From: Pigmentiphaga kullae
Lineage (GTDB): Bacteria; Pseudomonadota; Gammaproteobacteria; Burkholderiales; Burkholderiaceae_B
DNA length: 64,000 bases
NCBI RefSeq assembly: GCF_004216695.1
Contig: NZ_SGXC01000001.1
Location: 1,116,001-1,180,000 of the forward strand
Direction: 5' to 3'
Shown here: piece by piece, positions 1 to 7,983 of the stretch
Position numbering within the stretch: position 1 is the stretch's first letter
How the letters are laid out: each line of letters opens with the position of its first letter
Program-made: the position numbers and the translations under genes
The notes under the pieces: generated by a model
Seen by the model: the letters and a program-made list of their open reading frames with translations, nothing else
Told to the model about the DNA's origin: nothing
The model's database searches: none

Positions 1-346
1 TGGTGGGTCCCTGGTTGGGCGTCACGTCGGTATCGCCCAGCACCATGGTGACCTGGCTCATGTCGACGTCCAGTTCCTCGGCCACGATCTGCGTGAAGGC
101 GGTGCGGATGCCGGTGCCCAGGTCCACGTGGCCGTTGCAGGCGCGCACGGTGCCGTCGGCCATCAACTGCACGTAGGCCGAGACGAGGTTCTTGTCCACC
201 AGTTGCGAGCCGGCGTCGGTGGCGGGGCCGGCAGCGGCCATGCCGCGCTTGACCAGGGCGGGGAAGGTGAAGGTGACGGCCAGGCTGCCGGTGGCGGCAA
301 GGAACTGGCGGCGGGAGAGGCGGGGGGCGTGCACGGGGGTATTCAT
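1..346 (-). CDS. molybdopterin-binding subunit of an isoquinoline 1-oxidoreductase/xanthine dehydrogenase-type hydroxylase (N-terminal part only)
   Basis: Only the first ~115 residues lie in the window; the rest continues past the left edge. The protein starts with a twin-arginine signal (SRRQFLAATG at about residues 11-20) followed by a hydrophobic stretch, so it is probably exported folded with its cofactor. The next part (YVQLMADGTVRACNGHVDLG, then GIRTAFTQIVAEEL) is typical of the large subunit of IorB/aldehyde-oxidase type molybdenum hydroxylases. Its ATG overlaps the TGA of the upstream iron-sulfur subunit (ATGA), so the two are co-translated partners. The substrate cannot be told from this fragment. 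The start is well supported by the overlap. Confidence 0.85.
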   Translation of the reverse strand, partial: MNTPVHAPRLSRRQFLAATGSLAVTFTFPALVKRGMAAAGPATDAGSQLVDKNLVSAYVQLMADGTVRACNGHVDLGTGIRTAFTQIVAEELDVDMSQVTMVLGDTDVTPNQGPT

Positions 347-846
347 TGCGTGCCCTCCGCCATGGCGGTCCTGGGCGCGGCCTTGCCCTGGAGTTCGGCG
401 GCGCGCTGCACCGCCCTGATGATCTCGATATGGGTGCCGCAGCGGCACAGGTTGTAGGCCAGCGCCTGCTTGATCTCGTTTTCGGTGGGGCGCGGATTGC
501 GGTCCAGCAGCGCCCGCGCGGCCATGATCATGCCGTTGATGCAATAGCCGCACTGCGCCGCGTTTTCGTCGATGAACGCCTGCTGCACGGGATCGAGGGC
601 GTCGCCCTTGGCCAGGCCCTCCAGGGTGACGACGGGCCGGCCCTCCACGCTGCCCGCCGGGATCAGACAGGAGCGCGCCGCCTTGCCGTCGATCAGCACC
701 GTACAGGCGCCGCACTCGCCCAGTCCACAGCCGAATTTCGGCCCGTTCAAGGCCAGGTCGTTGCGCAGGATGTAGAGCAGAGGGGTGTCTTTGTCGGCTT
801 CGACGGAGCGTTCCGCTCCGTTCACCTGGAGTTTTAGCGATGCCAT
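343..846 (-). CDS. (2Fe-2S)-binding small subunit of a molybdenum hydroxylase (IorA type)
   Basis: A 167-residue protein carrying two [2Fe-2S] clusters that pass electrons from the molybdenum centre of the large subunit encoded just downstream. The plant-ferredoxin-like cluster uses Cys40, 45, 48 and 60 (CGLGECGAC), and the C-terminal four-helix cluster uses Cys99, 102, 134 and 136 (QCGYC and CRCG). The length fits stand-alone small subunits such as IorA. I chose the ATG at 846 because AGGA lies shortly upstream and the protein then begins with the expected strand MASLKLQVNG; an open frame extending to 981 has no family-like sequence. It overlaps the large subunit by four bases. Confidence 0.93.
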   Translation of the reverse strand: MASLKLQVNGAERSVEADKDTPLLYILRNDLALNGPKFGCGLGECGACTVLIDGKAARSCLIPAGSVEGRPVVTLEGLAKGDALDPVQQAFIDENAAQCGYCINGMIMAARALLDRNPRPTENEIKQALAYNLCRCGTHIEIIRAVQRAAELQGKAAPRTAMAEGTQ

Positions 847-1106
847 GTTCGTTTCCTGTATGGAGGCGTTCAACCGGCCGGCTTCCGCCTGGAGAGCGGT
901 GCCCACCATTACCCTAGCTGGGCCGTGGGGCGGCGAGGACACGCAGATGTGTCGACTTGTTGCCGCCGGAAGGGCCGCCATGCGTGGCGGCCCTTGGGAA
1001 AAGACCTAGGGTTTACACTAATGGTGATGCAAATGCAAACCGAGCGGCCGGTAACTGATATCGGAAAGGATACGGAACCCGTTGAGGGAGGTACCCGGGA
1101 CGCCCG

Positions 1107-1934
1107 TCAGCGCGCCATCGAATGCGTGACCTGGCGGCGGAAATCGGCCAGCTTGGCCTTGAGCGCGCGCCGGTTGTCGGGGCCCATGCGCAGCAGGATC
1201 TTCTGGCCCGACGTCAGCGATTCCAGCGCGGGGTCGGAGAACTCGTAACTCACCCACGGGCGCTGCAGTTCCTTGGGGCCCTTCACCTCGGGCAGGTTCA
1301 CGGCCACGGGCTCGGCCGGATCGGGCGTGGCCAGCAGCGTGTCGATCACGGCGACCAGGCGGTCGTTGAAGTAGCCGCGCGGATAGCCCAGGTCCTCGTA
1401 GGCCTTCTGGAACTGGGGATAGAGCTGCTTGTAGAGCGCCGCGGCCTTCTCGGTGCTGACGGCCGTGACCGCCGCCACGAAGGGCCGGTAGCGGTTGTAG
1501 TTGGCGGAGGCGATGCGTTCGCCGGGCGCCGCGCCGTCGACGGTGAAGCGGCCCTGGGTGGGGTTCACCGGCCAGACCCGCGGCGGCGCGTGCGGGCGGG
1601 CCAGGTTGTCCACCGTGGCCACCGTGCGCTGGATGAAATGGTCCAGGTTGAAGAAGGACAGCACGGCGTCCCGGCCCAGCAGGCCGGTCATGGCCACGGT
1701 GATGTCGGGCGCGGCCGGCGGCTCGGTCGTCTCGGCGGCGGCGGGCGGTTCGATGGGGTGCTGGATTTCCGGTTCGGGCGGCGGCGGCGCCGGCGGTTCG
1801 GCGGATTCCGCGATCGCGGGGGGAGACTCCACGACGGGCGCCGGCGGCTCGGGCTGCGGCCGCAGCCACAGGTACAGGCCGGTGCCGATGGCTGCCAGGG
1901 CCAGCACCACGACGAGGGAAGACAGTCGGTTCAT
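1107..1934 (-). CDS. DUF3014 family inner-membrane-anchored protein
   Basis: A 275-residue protein with one N-terminal membrane anchor (about residues 5-24, SSLVVVLALAAIGTGLYLWL), a proline- and glutamate-rich linker to about residue 75, and a conserved C-terminal domain. The features LLGRDAVLSFFNLDHFIQR and VATVDNLARP are those I associate with the DUF3014 family. The bulk of the protein should lie in the periplasm. No catalytic motif is visible and I assign no function. It is a single gene on the minus strand, separated by about 260 bases from the next minus-strand gene and divergent from the enoyl-CoA hydratase gene. Confidence 0.8.
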   Translation of the reverse strand: MNRLSSLVVVLALAAIGTGLYLWLRPQPEPPAPVVESPPAIAESAEPPAPPPPEPEIQHPIEPPAAAETTEPPAAPDITVAMTGLLGRDAVLSFFNLDHFIQRTVATVDNLARPHAPPRVWPVNPTQGRFTVDGAAPGERIASANYNRYRPFVAAVTAVSTEKAAALYKQLYPQFQKAYEDLGYPRGYFNDRLVAVIDTLLATPDPAEPVAVNLPEVKGPKELQRPWVSYEFSDPALESLTSGQKILLRMGPDNRRALKAKLADFRRQVTHSMAR

Positions 1935-2124
1935 GGCGTGCCTATGTCGGTTGGATCCGGAAACACTGTACCAGCCGCGCGGGGAGGTTCACAGGCAGAC
2001 GCGGCGCTTTTGCCGCATCGGCATCGCCGCGTGCGGAAAAGGCACGGGTGGGCGCGCCGCCGTTTTTGTGTATTCTCGAAGATCGCAGCCCGCAATCGCC
2101 TTTCCCACTCCACTGGATTCCCCC

Positions 2125-2919
2125 ATGTCTGACAGTCAAGCCCAACAGAACAAGGCGCCGGTGCGCCAAGAGCGTCACGACAGCGTCGGTGTCATCGTCA
2201 TCGACCGTCCCGAGCGGAAGAACGCCCTGAATGCCGAGGTCAAGGCCACGCTGGTGCGCTGCCTGCGCGAGTTCGAGCAGGATCCGGCCATCGGCTGCAT
2301 CGTGCTGACCGGAGCCGGCGGCTATTTCGTCGCCGGCTCGGACATCGTCGAGATGTCGACCATGCAGCCCACGGACCATGCGCTGCAGGGCGGCGACCAG
2401 GTGTTCCACGTGCTGCGCGGGCTGGGCAAGCCGGTCATCGCGGCGGTCGAGGGCTTCGCACTGGGCGGCGGATGCGAGCTGGCGCTGGCCTGCGACATCA
2501 TCATCGCGGCCGAGGGCGCGAGCTTCGGCCAGCCCGAGATCAAGGTCGGCATCATCCCGGGCGGCGGCGGCACGCAGCGGCTGCTGCGCTCGGCGGGCAA
2601 GTACAAGACGCTGCTGTGGTCGCTGACGGGCGACCGCATCCCGGCCAGGACTGCCTATCACTCCAACATGGTCAGCGAACTCGTGCCCGACGGCACCGCG
2701 CTCGAGCGCGCCGTGGCCATCGCGCGCCAGATCTGCGCCATGCCGCCGCTGGCGGTGCGCGCCATCCGCGACGCCGTGCGGCTGGGCGCGGACGCCAGCC
2801 TGGAAGCCGGGTTGGCCATCGAGCGCCGCGCCTTCGAGCGGTTGTTCGACAGCCAGGACCAGAAAGAAGGCATGCGCGCCTTCATCGAAAAACGCGCCCC
2901 GGTGTTCAAGGGACGCTGA
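2125..2919 (+). CDS. enoyl-CoA hydratase/isomerase family protein
   Basis: A crotonase-superfamily protein of 264 residues, the usual length for a monofunctional enoyl-CoA hydratase, which adds water to trans-2-enoyl-CoA in beta-oxidation or aromatic-acid degradation. The oxyanion-hole segment (FVAGSDI, residues 68-74) and GFALGGGCELA (110-120) are present. The two glutamates expected for hydratase activity are there: Glu118 in GGGCEL and Glu138 in GQPEIKVGIIPG. That favours a true hydratase over other crotonase activities, but the acyl substrate is unknown. The ATG at 2125 gives the normal N-terminus, although its ribosome binding site is weak. A good terminator follows. Confidence 0.9.
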   Translation: MSDSQAQQNKAPVRQERHDSVGVIVIDRPERKNALNAEVKATLVRCLREFEQDPAIGCIVLTGAGGYFVAGSDIVEMSTMQPTDHALQGGDQVFHVLRGLGKPVIAAVEGFALGGGCELALACDIIIAAEGASFGQPEIKVGIIPGGGGTQRLLRSAGKYKTLLWSLTGDRIPARTAYHSNMVSELVPDGTALERAVAIARQICAMPPLAVRAIRDAVRLGADASLEAGLAIERRAFERLFDSQDQKEGMRAFIEKRAPVFKGR

Positions 2920-2928
2920 ATCCCGCTG

Positions 2929-2965
2929 CCGCCGTGGCCGTTCCCGGCCGCGGCGGTTTCCCTTT
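2929..2965 (+). terminator. rho-independent terminator after the enoyl-CoA hydratase gene
   Basis: Ten bases after the stop codon an 11-bp GC-rich stem (CCGCCGTGGCC at 2929-2939 with GGCCGCGGCGG at 2946-2956, one T-G wobble) closes on a six-base loop and is followed by the pyrimidine run TTTCCCTTT. Confidence 0.7.
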
Positions 2966-3227
2966 CTGTGCCGGCCCGCTCGCCGGTCATCTTTTCTTCC
3001 CCCCTCTTTTTGTCTCAGCCGGTGACGACCCTTGCCGTCGTCCGCGCCGGCGCGCGCACACCGCCTCGTTCTTGAACATTGAATCGGCATTCAAGGTTGA
3101 GTGAATTGATTCAATATTCAAGATTGAACGCCCGGATCCGAGTCCCTATCATGGCCCCGCCAACGAAACGGCCCGCCGCGTGACGCCTGTCGCGTCGAGC
3201 GATGCGGGCCCACAGCGAGGAGACATG
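2966..3227 (+). promoter_or_regulatory. intergenic control region with clustered TTGAAT/ATTCAA half-sites upstream of a Bug receptor operon
   Basis: This gene-free stretch (2920-3227 including the terminator) turns markedly AT-rich at 3071-3129. It holds TTGAAC (3072-3077), TTGAAT (3079-3084), ATTCAA (3089-3094, forming an inverted repeat around CGGC with the previous site), the near-palindrome TGAATTGATTCA (3102-3113), ATTCAA again (3109-3114 and 3116-3121) and TTGAAC (3124-3129). Such clustering suggests a cooperative operator for a dimeric regulator. No regulator gene is adjacent, so the protein is unknown. A GAGGAG ribosome binding site lies at 3217-3222. Confidence 0.55.
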
Positions 3228-4199
3228 ATGAAGCATCCCTACCGCGCGGCGTTCGCCGCGGCGCTCATCGGTTGTTGCGCGGCCACCGCCGTGTCCGCCC
3301 AGGACTATCCCAGCAAGCCCATACGCATCATCGTGCCGTTGCCGCCGGGCGGGTCGAACGACGTGCTGGCGCGCGTGCTGGGCGAGGAAATGTCCAAGAC
3401 GCTGGGCCAGCCCTTCGTGGTCGAGAACAAGCCCGGCGCCGCCGGCAACATCGGCACCGACCAGGTGGCCAAGGCCAGGCCCGACGGCTATACGCTGGGA
3501 ATCGCGCCCAACCAGACCGTGGCGGTCAATCCCGCGCTGTACCCCAAGCTGCCCTTCGACGTGCAGAAGGACCTGATGGGCATCGGCCTGATGGCCACGC
3601 TGCCGATGACGCTGGTCGTGCCCAGTTCGTCGAAGGCCGGCTCCATCGACGAACTGGTGGCCATGGCCAAGGCCCAGCCGGGCAAGCTGACCTATGCGTC
3701 GGCCGGCTCGGGCAGCCCGCAGCACATGTCGGCCGAGATCTTCCAGTCGCTGACTTCCACCCAGATGACCCACGTTCCCTACAAGGGCTCGAACCCGGCC
3801 CTGGTGGACGTGCTGGCGGGCACGGTGGACGTCATGTTCTGCCCCATCAATTCGGCGCTGCCCTACATCCAGAACGGCCGCCTCAAGGCGCTGGGCGTGA
3901 CGGGCGCGCAGCGGCTGCAGACGCTGCCCGAGGTGCCGACCATTGCCGAGAAGGTGCCGAACTTCGCGAGCGACATCTGGATCGGGTTGATCGCGCCCGC
4001 CGGCACACCGCCCGAGATCGTGCAGAAGCTGAACACCGAACTGAACCGCGCGCTGAAGATGCCCGCGGTCCAGGCCAAGCTGGCCGAGCAGGGCATACAG
4101 GCCGCCACCAGCACGCCGGCAGAGCTGGACCGGATGATGCGCGACGACCGCAAGCGCTGGGCCGAGGTCATCAAGCGCGCCAACATCCGCGTCGATTGA
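3228..4199 (+). CDS. Bug family tripartite tricarboxylate transporter substrate-binding protein
   Basis: A periplasmic receptor of the Bug/TctC family, which binds carboxylates or amides for TctAB-type transporters. An N-terminal signal peptide (about residues 1-22, ending CCAATAVSAQD) is followed by the family signatures YPSKPIRIIVPLPPGGSND, GAAGNIGTDQVAKARPDGYT and THVPYKGSNPALVD. Total length is about 323 residues, normal for Bug proteins. Two adjacent ATG codons exist at 3225 and 3228. GAGGAG ends two bases before the first and five before the second, so I chose 3228. It is the first gene of a probable operon with a ThDP enzyme and an aldehyde dehydrogenase; ligand unknown. Confidence 0.93.
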   Translation: MKHPYRAAFAAALIGCCAATAVSAQDYPSKPIRIIVPLPPGGSNDVLARVLGEEMSKTLGQPFVVENKPGAAGNIGTDQVAKARPDGYTLGIAPNQTVAVNPALYPKLPFDVQKDLMGIGLMATLPMTLVVPSSSKAGSIDELVAMAKAQPGKLTYASAGSGSPQHMSAEIFQSLTSTQMTHVPYKGSNPALVDVLAGTVDVMFCPINSALPYIQNGRLKALGVTGAQRLQTLPEVPTIAEKVPNFASDIWIGLIAPAGTPPEIVQKLNTELNRALKMPAVQAKLAEQGIQAATSTPAELDRMMRDDRKRWAEVIKRANIRVD

Positions 4200-4238
4200 A
4201 TCTTTTCTTCGCCTCATTCTTCAGACACAGGAAACACC

Positions 4239-6029
4239 ATGAAGTCCTCGACCGAATCGCTGGTGCGACGCGATGAACCGCAGCCGTGGGAACACGACGG
4301 CGTGGCATGGGGAAGCGACCGGATCGCCGACCTGCTGCGCGAGCTGGACATTCCCTATCTGATCCTGAATCCGGGGTCGAGCTATCGCGGCCTGCACGAC
4401 AGCCTGGTCAACCACCTGGGCAACCGCCAGCCGCAGATGATCGTGGTGCTGCACGAAGAGCACGCGGTCGCCATCGCGCACGGCTATGCCAAGGTGACCG
4501 GCAAGCCGCTGGGCGCGGCGCTGCATGCGAACGTCGGCCTGATGCACGGGTCCATGGCCATCTACGATGCCTGGGTGGACCGCGCGCCGGTGATCGTCCT
4601 GGGCGCGACCGGACCGGTGGATGCGGCCAAGCGGCGGCCATGGATAGACTGGATCCACACCGCGCAGGACCAGGGCGCGCTGGTACGGCACTTCGTCAAG
4701 TGGGATGCCCAGCCCGCTTCGGTGCCCGCCGCGCTGGAAGCCCTGCTGCGCGCCCGCCAGATCGCGACCACGGCGCCGCACGGCCCGGTCTATGTCTGCC
4801 TGGATGCGGCGGTGCAGGAGGCGCGCTGCGACGAGGACGTCCCGCTGCCCGATCCCGCCCGTTATCTGCCGCCGCCGCCGGCCCGCCCCGCGGACGAGCA
4901 GGTGCGGCAGGCGGCGGCCTGGCTGTCGCAGGCGAAGCGTCCGGTCATCCTGGCCGGGCGGGTGTCGCGGTCCGAGGAAGGATGGGCGGCGCGCGTGCGC
5001 CTGGCCGAGACCCTGCAGGCGCAGGTGCTGACCGACCTGAAGGTGGGCGCCGCCTTCCCCACCGATCATCCGCTGCACGCCGCGCCCAGCGGCATGTTCC
5101 TGCATCCCGAGGCGCAGAAGGTGCTGCGCGAGGCCGACGTGGTGCTGAGCCTGGACTGGCTGGACCTGGCCGGCACGCTCAAGCAGGCCTGGGGCGCCGA
5201 TCCGGTGGGCAGCCGCGTCATCCAGGTGTCGGTGGACCACTACAGCCACAACGGCTGGAGCATGGACCACCAGGGCCTGCCCCCGGTCGATCTCTTCCTG
5301 CTGTCCGAGCCCGAGCCCGCGGTCGCGCTGCTGAACGAACACGTGGCGCCGCGCCGCGAGCCGGCGCCGCCGAAGGCGCCGGTGCCGGGTCCCGCGATAC
5401 CCGGGGATCCGGCCGCGCCCATGACCGTGCCCACCGTGGCCGCCGTGCTGCGCAAGGTGCTGGGCGATACGCCGACGTGCCTGACACGCCTGCCGCTGAG
5501 CTGGAGCGGCGAGTTCTGGGACTTCCGGCATCCGCTGGATTTCGTCGGCTACGACGGCGGCGGCGGCGTGGGCTCGGGTCCCGGCATGGCGATCGGCTCG
5601 GCGCTGGCGCTCAAGGGCGGCGACCGCCTGCCGGTGGCGCTGATCGGCGACGGCGACTACATGATGGGTGTCAACGCGTTGTGGACGGCCGCCCATGCCG
5701 GCATCCCCATGCTGATGATCGTCTGCAACAACCACTCGTTCTTCAACGACGAGATCCACCAGGAGCGCGTGGCGCGCCAGCGTGGGCGGCCGGTCGAGAA
5801 CCGCTGGGTCGGCCAGCGCATCGACGAGCCCGCCCCCGACCTGGCGGCGATCGCCCGGGCGCAGGGGCTGACCGGCATCGGACCGGTCCGCCGCGCGGAC
5901 GAACTGGAGCGTGTCCTGGCCGAGGCCGCCGCCGCGGTCAGGCGGGGCGGCATCGTGGTCGTCGATGCCATCGTCCAGCCCGGCTACAACCCCGCCATGA
6001 CGGCGGGCCTGACCCGTTCCAGCCACTAG
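4239..6029 (+). CDS. thiamine diphosphate-dependent enzyme (acetolactate synthase/benzoylformate decarboxylase-like)
   Basis: A 596-residue protein with the three-domain layout of the POX/ALS family. The N-terminal pyrimidine-binding domain carries the catalytic glutamate Glu73 (HEEHAVAIAHGYAK), a central domain runs from about 200 to 345, and the C-terminal domain has the ThDP motif GDGDYMMGVNAL ending at NN. It likely decarboxylates or ligates a 2-oxo acid. With an aldehyde dehydrogenase directly after it, a benzoylformate-decarboxylase-like role (2-oxo acid to aldehyde) is the simplest reading. That is inference; acetolactate-synthase-like carboligation or oxalyl-CoA-type chemistry are alternatives. 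The ATG at 4239 has a good CAGGAA site. Confidence 0.85.
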   Translation: MKSSTESLVRRDEPQPWEHDGVAWGSDRIADLLRELDIPYLILNPGSSYRGLHDSLVNHLGNRQPQMIVVLHEEHAVAIAHGYAKVTGKPLGAALHANVGLMHGSMAIYDAWVDRAPVIVLGATGPVDAAKRRPWIDWIHTAQDQGALVRHFVKWDAQPASVPAALEALLRARQIATTAPHGPVYVCLDAAVQEARCDEDVPLPDPARYLPPPPARPADEQVRQAAAWLSQAKRPVILAGRVSRSEEGWAARVRLAETLQAQVLTDLKVGAAFPTDHPLHAAPSGMFLHPEAQKVLREADVVLSLDWLDLAGTLKQAWGADPVGSRVIQVSVDHYSHNGWSMDHQGLPPVDLFLLSEPEPAVALLNEHVAPRREPAPPKAPVPGPAIPGDPAAPMTVPTVAAVLRKVLGDTPTCLTRLPLSWSGEFWDFRHPLDFVGYDGGGGVGSGPGMAIGSALALKGGDRLPVALIGDGDYMMGVNALWTAAHAGIPMLMIVCNNHSFFNDEIHQERVARQRGRPVENRWVGQRIDEPAPDLAAIARAQGLTGIGPVRRADELERVLAEAAAAVRRGGIVVVDAIVQPGYNPAMTAGLTRSSH

Positions 6030-6056
6030 TCCTTGCCATCTTCAAGAGAGTCTTCC

Positions 6057-7529
6057 ATGCGTGCTCATGAAATCCCCCCGGGCATCCTTCCCACCCGGCG
6101 CAGTCTGTACTACGGCGGCGCCTGGCACGAACCGGCCTCCGGCCTGTATGCCGACACCATCAATCCCGCCTACGACGAAGCCATCACCCAGGCCCCGGTG
6201 GCAGGCGCGGACGACGTGGACGCCGCCGTACGCGCCGCGCAGGCCGCCTTTCCCGCCTGGGCCAGCCTGCCGCCGGCCCGCCGGGCCGACTACCTGCGCC
6301 GCGCCGCCGCCGTGCTGCGCGAACACGCGCTGCCGCTGGCGCAGCTCGATTCGCTGAACAACGGGAACCCCGTCTCCGCCCTGCTGAACGATGCCGGCTT
6401 CGCCGCCGACGGGCTGGAGTACTTCGCCGGCCTGGCCGCCGAGGTCAAGGGCGAGACCATACCCATGGGCGACGGCAACCTGAACTACACCGTGCGCGAA
6501 CCCATGGGCGTGATCGCCCGCATCGTCGCCTACAACCATCCGCTGATGTTCGCGGCGCTGCGCATCGCCGCGCCGCTGGCCGCCGGCAATACCGTGGTGG
6601 TCAAGGCGCCCGACCAGGCGCCGCTGTCCATCATCCGGCTGGCCGAGCTGGTGGGCGATATCTTCCCGCCGGGCGTGGTGAACTTCCTGTGCGGCGGCCG
6701 CGAGTGCGGCGACGCCATGTCGCGGCATCCGCTGGTGCGCAAGGTCACGCTGATCGGCGGCGTGCCGACCGGCAAGGCGGTCATGGAGACGGCGGCCCGC
6801 GACTTGAAGCCCGTGTTGCTGGAGCTGGGCGGCAAGAACGCACTGATCGCCTATCCGGATGCCGATCTGGACAAGCTGGTGCAGGGCATCATCGGCGGCA
6901 TGAACTTCACCTGGTCGGGCCAGAGCTGCGGCTCCACCAGCCGCGCCTTCCTGCACGAATCCATCCACGACCGCGTGCTGGAGGCCGTGGCGCGCCTGCT
7001 GCCCGAGCGCCACAAACCCGGCATCCCCATCGACCCGGCCACCACCATGGGGGCGCTGGTCAGCCGGGCGCAATTGCAGAAGGTCGAGGGCTTCGTCGCC
7101 TCGGCGCTGGAGGAAGGCGCGCGGCTGGTGAGCGGCGGCAAGCGGCCCGCCGACCCGGCGCTGGCGCAGGGGTTCTTCTTCGAGCCGACGGTGTTCGCCG
7201 ACGTGCAGCCGCACATGCGGCTGGCGCGCGAGGAAGTGTTCGGCCCCATCCTGTCGGTGTTCAAGTGGCGCGACGAGGACGCGCTGTTCGAGCAGGTGAA
7301 CGACGTGGACTTCGGGCTGACGGGGTCGATCTGGACCCGCGACCTGGACACGGCGCACCGGGCCGCCCGGCGCATGACGACGGGCTACGTGTGGATCAAC
7401 AACACCAGCCAGCACTTCCTGGGCGCGCCTTTCGGCGGCGTCAAGCAATCGGGCATCGGCCGCGAGGAATGCTTCGCCGAACTGCTGGAGTTCACCTACA
7501 CCAAGAACGTGAACGTCAAGCTGGGCTGA
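6057..7529 (+). CDS. NAD(P)-dependent aldehyde dehydrogenase
   Basis: A 490-residue aldehyde dehydrogenase that oxidises an aldehyde to its acid. The catalytic cysteine is Cys291 in GQSCGS and the general base is Glu256 in LELGGKN. The coenzyme-binding and late motifs (EVFGPILSV, FGGVKQSGIGREE) are intact, so it should be active. It lies 27 bases after the ThDP-enzyme gene and probably handles the aldehyde that enzyme makes. I start it at the ATG at 6057 (MRAHEIPP), which gives the normal N-terminus. Its stop codon abuts that of the convergent acylphosphatase gene with no gap. Confidence 0.92.
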   Translation: MRAHEIPPGILPTRRSLYYGGAWHEPASGLYADTINPAYDEAITQAPVAGADDVDAAVRAAQAAFPAWASLPPARRADYLRRAAAVLREHALPLAQLDSLNNGNPVSALLNDAGFAADGLEYFAGLAAEVKGETIPMGDGNLNYTVREPMGVIARIVAYNHPLMFAALRIAAPLAAGNTVVVKAPDQAPLSIIRLAELVGDIFPPGVVNFLCGGRECGDAMSRHPLVRKVTLIGGVPTGKAVMETAARDLKPVLLELGGKNALIAYPDADLDKLVQGIIGGMNFTWSGQSCGSTSRAFLHESIHDRVLEAVARLLPERHKPGIPIDPATTMGALVSRAQLQKVEGFVASALEEGARLVSGGKRPADPALAQGFFFEPTVFADVQPHMRLAREEVFGPILSVFKWRDEDALFEQVNDVDFGLTGSIWTRDLDTAHRAARRMTTGYVWINNTSQHFLGAPFGGVKQSGIGREECFAELLEFTYTKNVNVKLG

Positions 7530-7826
7530 TCACTGCTGTTCGAAGCGGGCGAACCGCCGGTCGATGAACTGGCGTTCGCTCGCGAGATCGTCCACGCGCG
7601 CCTGGGGCGGACCCTGGCGCATCCATTCGAGCATCTGGTCGACCTGGTCGGGCGTGCCCTGCACCAGCGCTTCGACCGAGCCGTCGTCATTGTTGCGGAC
7701 CCAGCCGCCCACGCCCACCATGTGGGCGCGTCGGACCGTGGCCAGGCGAAAGCCCACGCCCTGGACCCTGCCGGTCACGCGGACGATGACGGTTTCCAGG
7801 GATGGGGAGCTATCGAGTTCTTGCAT
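7530..7826 (-). CDS. acyP: acylphosphatase
   Basis: A small cytoplasmic enzyme of 98 residues that hydrolyses acyl phosphates such as 1,3-bisphosphoglycerate or carbamoyl phosphate. The phosphate-binding loop GRVQGVGFR (residues 19-27) contains the essential Arg27, and the catalytic Asn45 sits in GGWVRNNDDGSVE. Both acylphosphatase signatures are complete. An open frame reaches further upstream, but the ATG at 7826 gives a family-length protein. It is a single gene convergent with the aldehyde dehydrogenase and divergent from the MFS transporter. Confidence 0.95.
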   Translation of the reverse strand: MQELDSSPSLETVIVRVTGRVQGVGFRLATVRRAHMVGVGGWVRNNDDGSVEALVQGTPDQVDQMLEWMRQGPPQARVDDLASERQFIDRRFARFEQQ

Positions 7827-7983
7827 GGTCGGTTCGGGAATGGTTGGGTGGGAATTGCTCGACCAGGGCCGGGGGCGCGGCGGCGGCCGGACTGGAAGTC
7901 TACCAGCGCAAAACGTGCCCGCCCGGCGCACGCTGCGAGGGGTCCATTGGCTTGATCGATGCATCGTAGGGAATAATGCCGCC

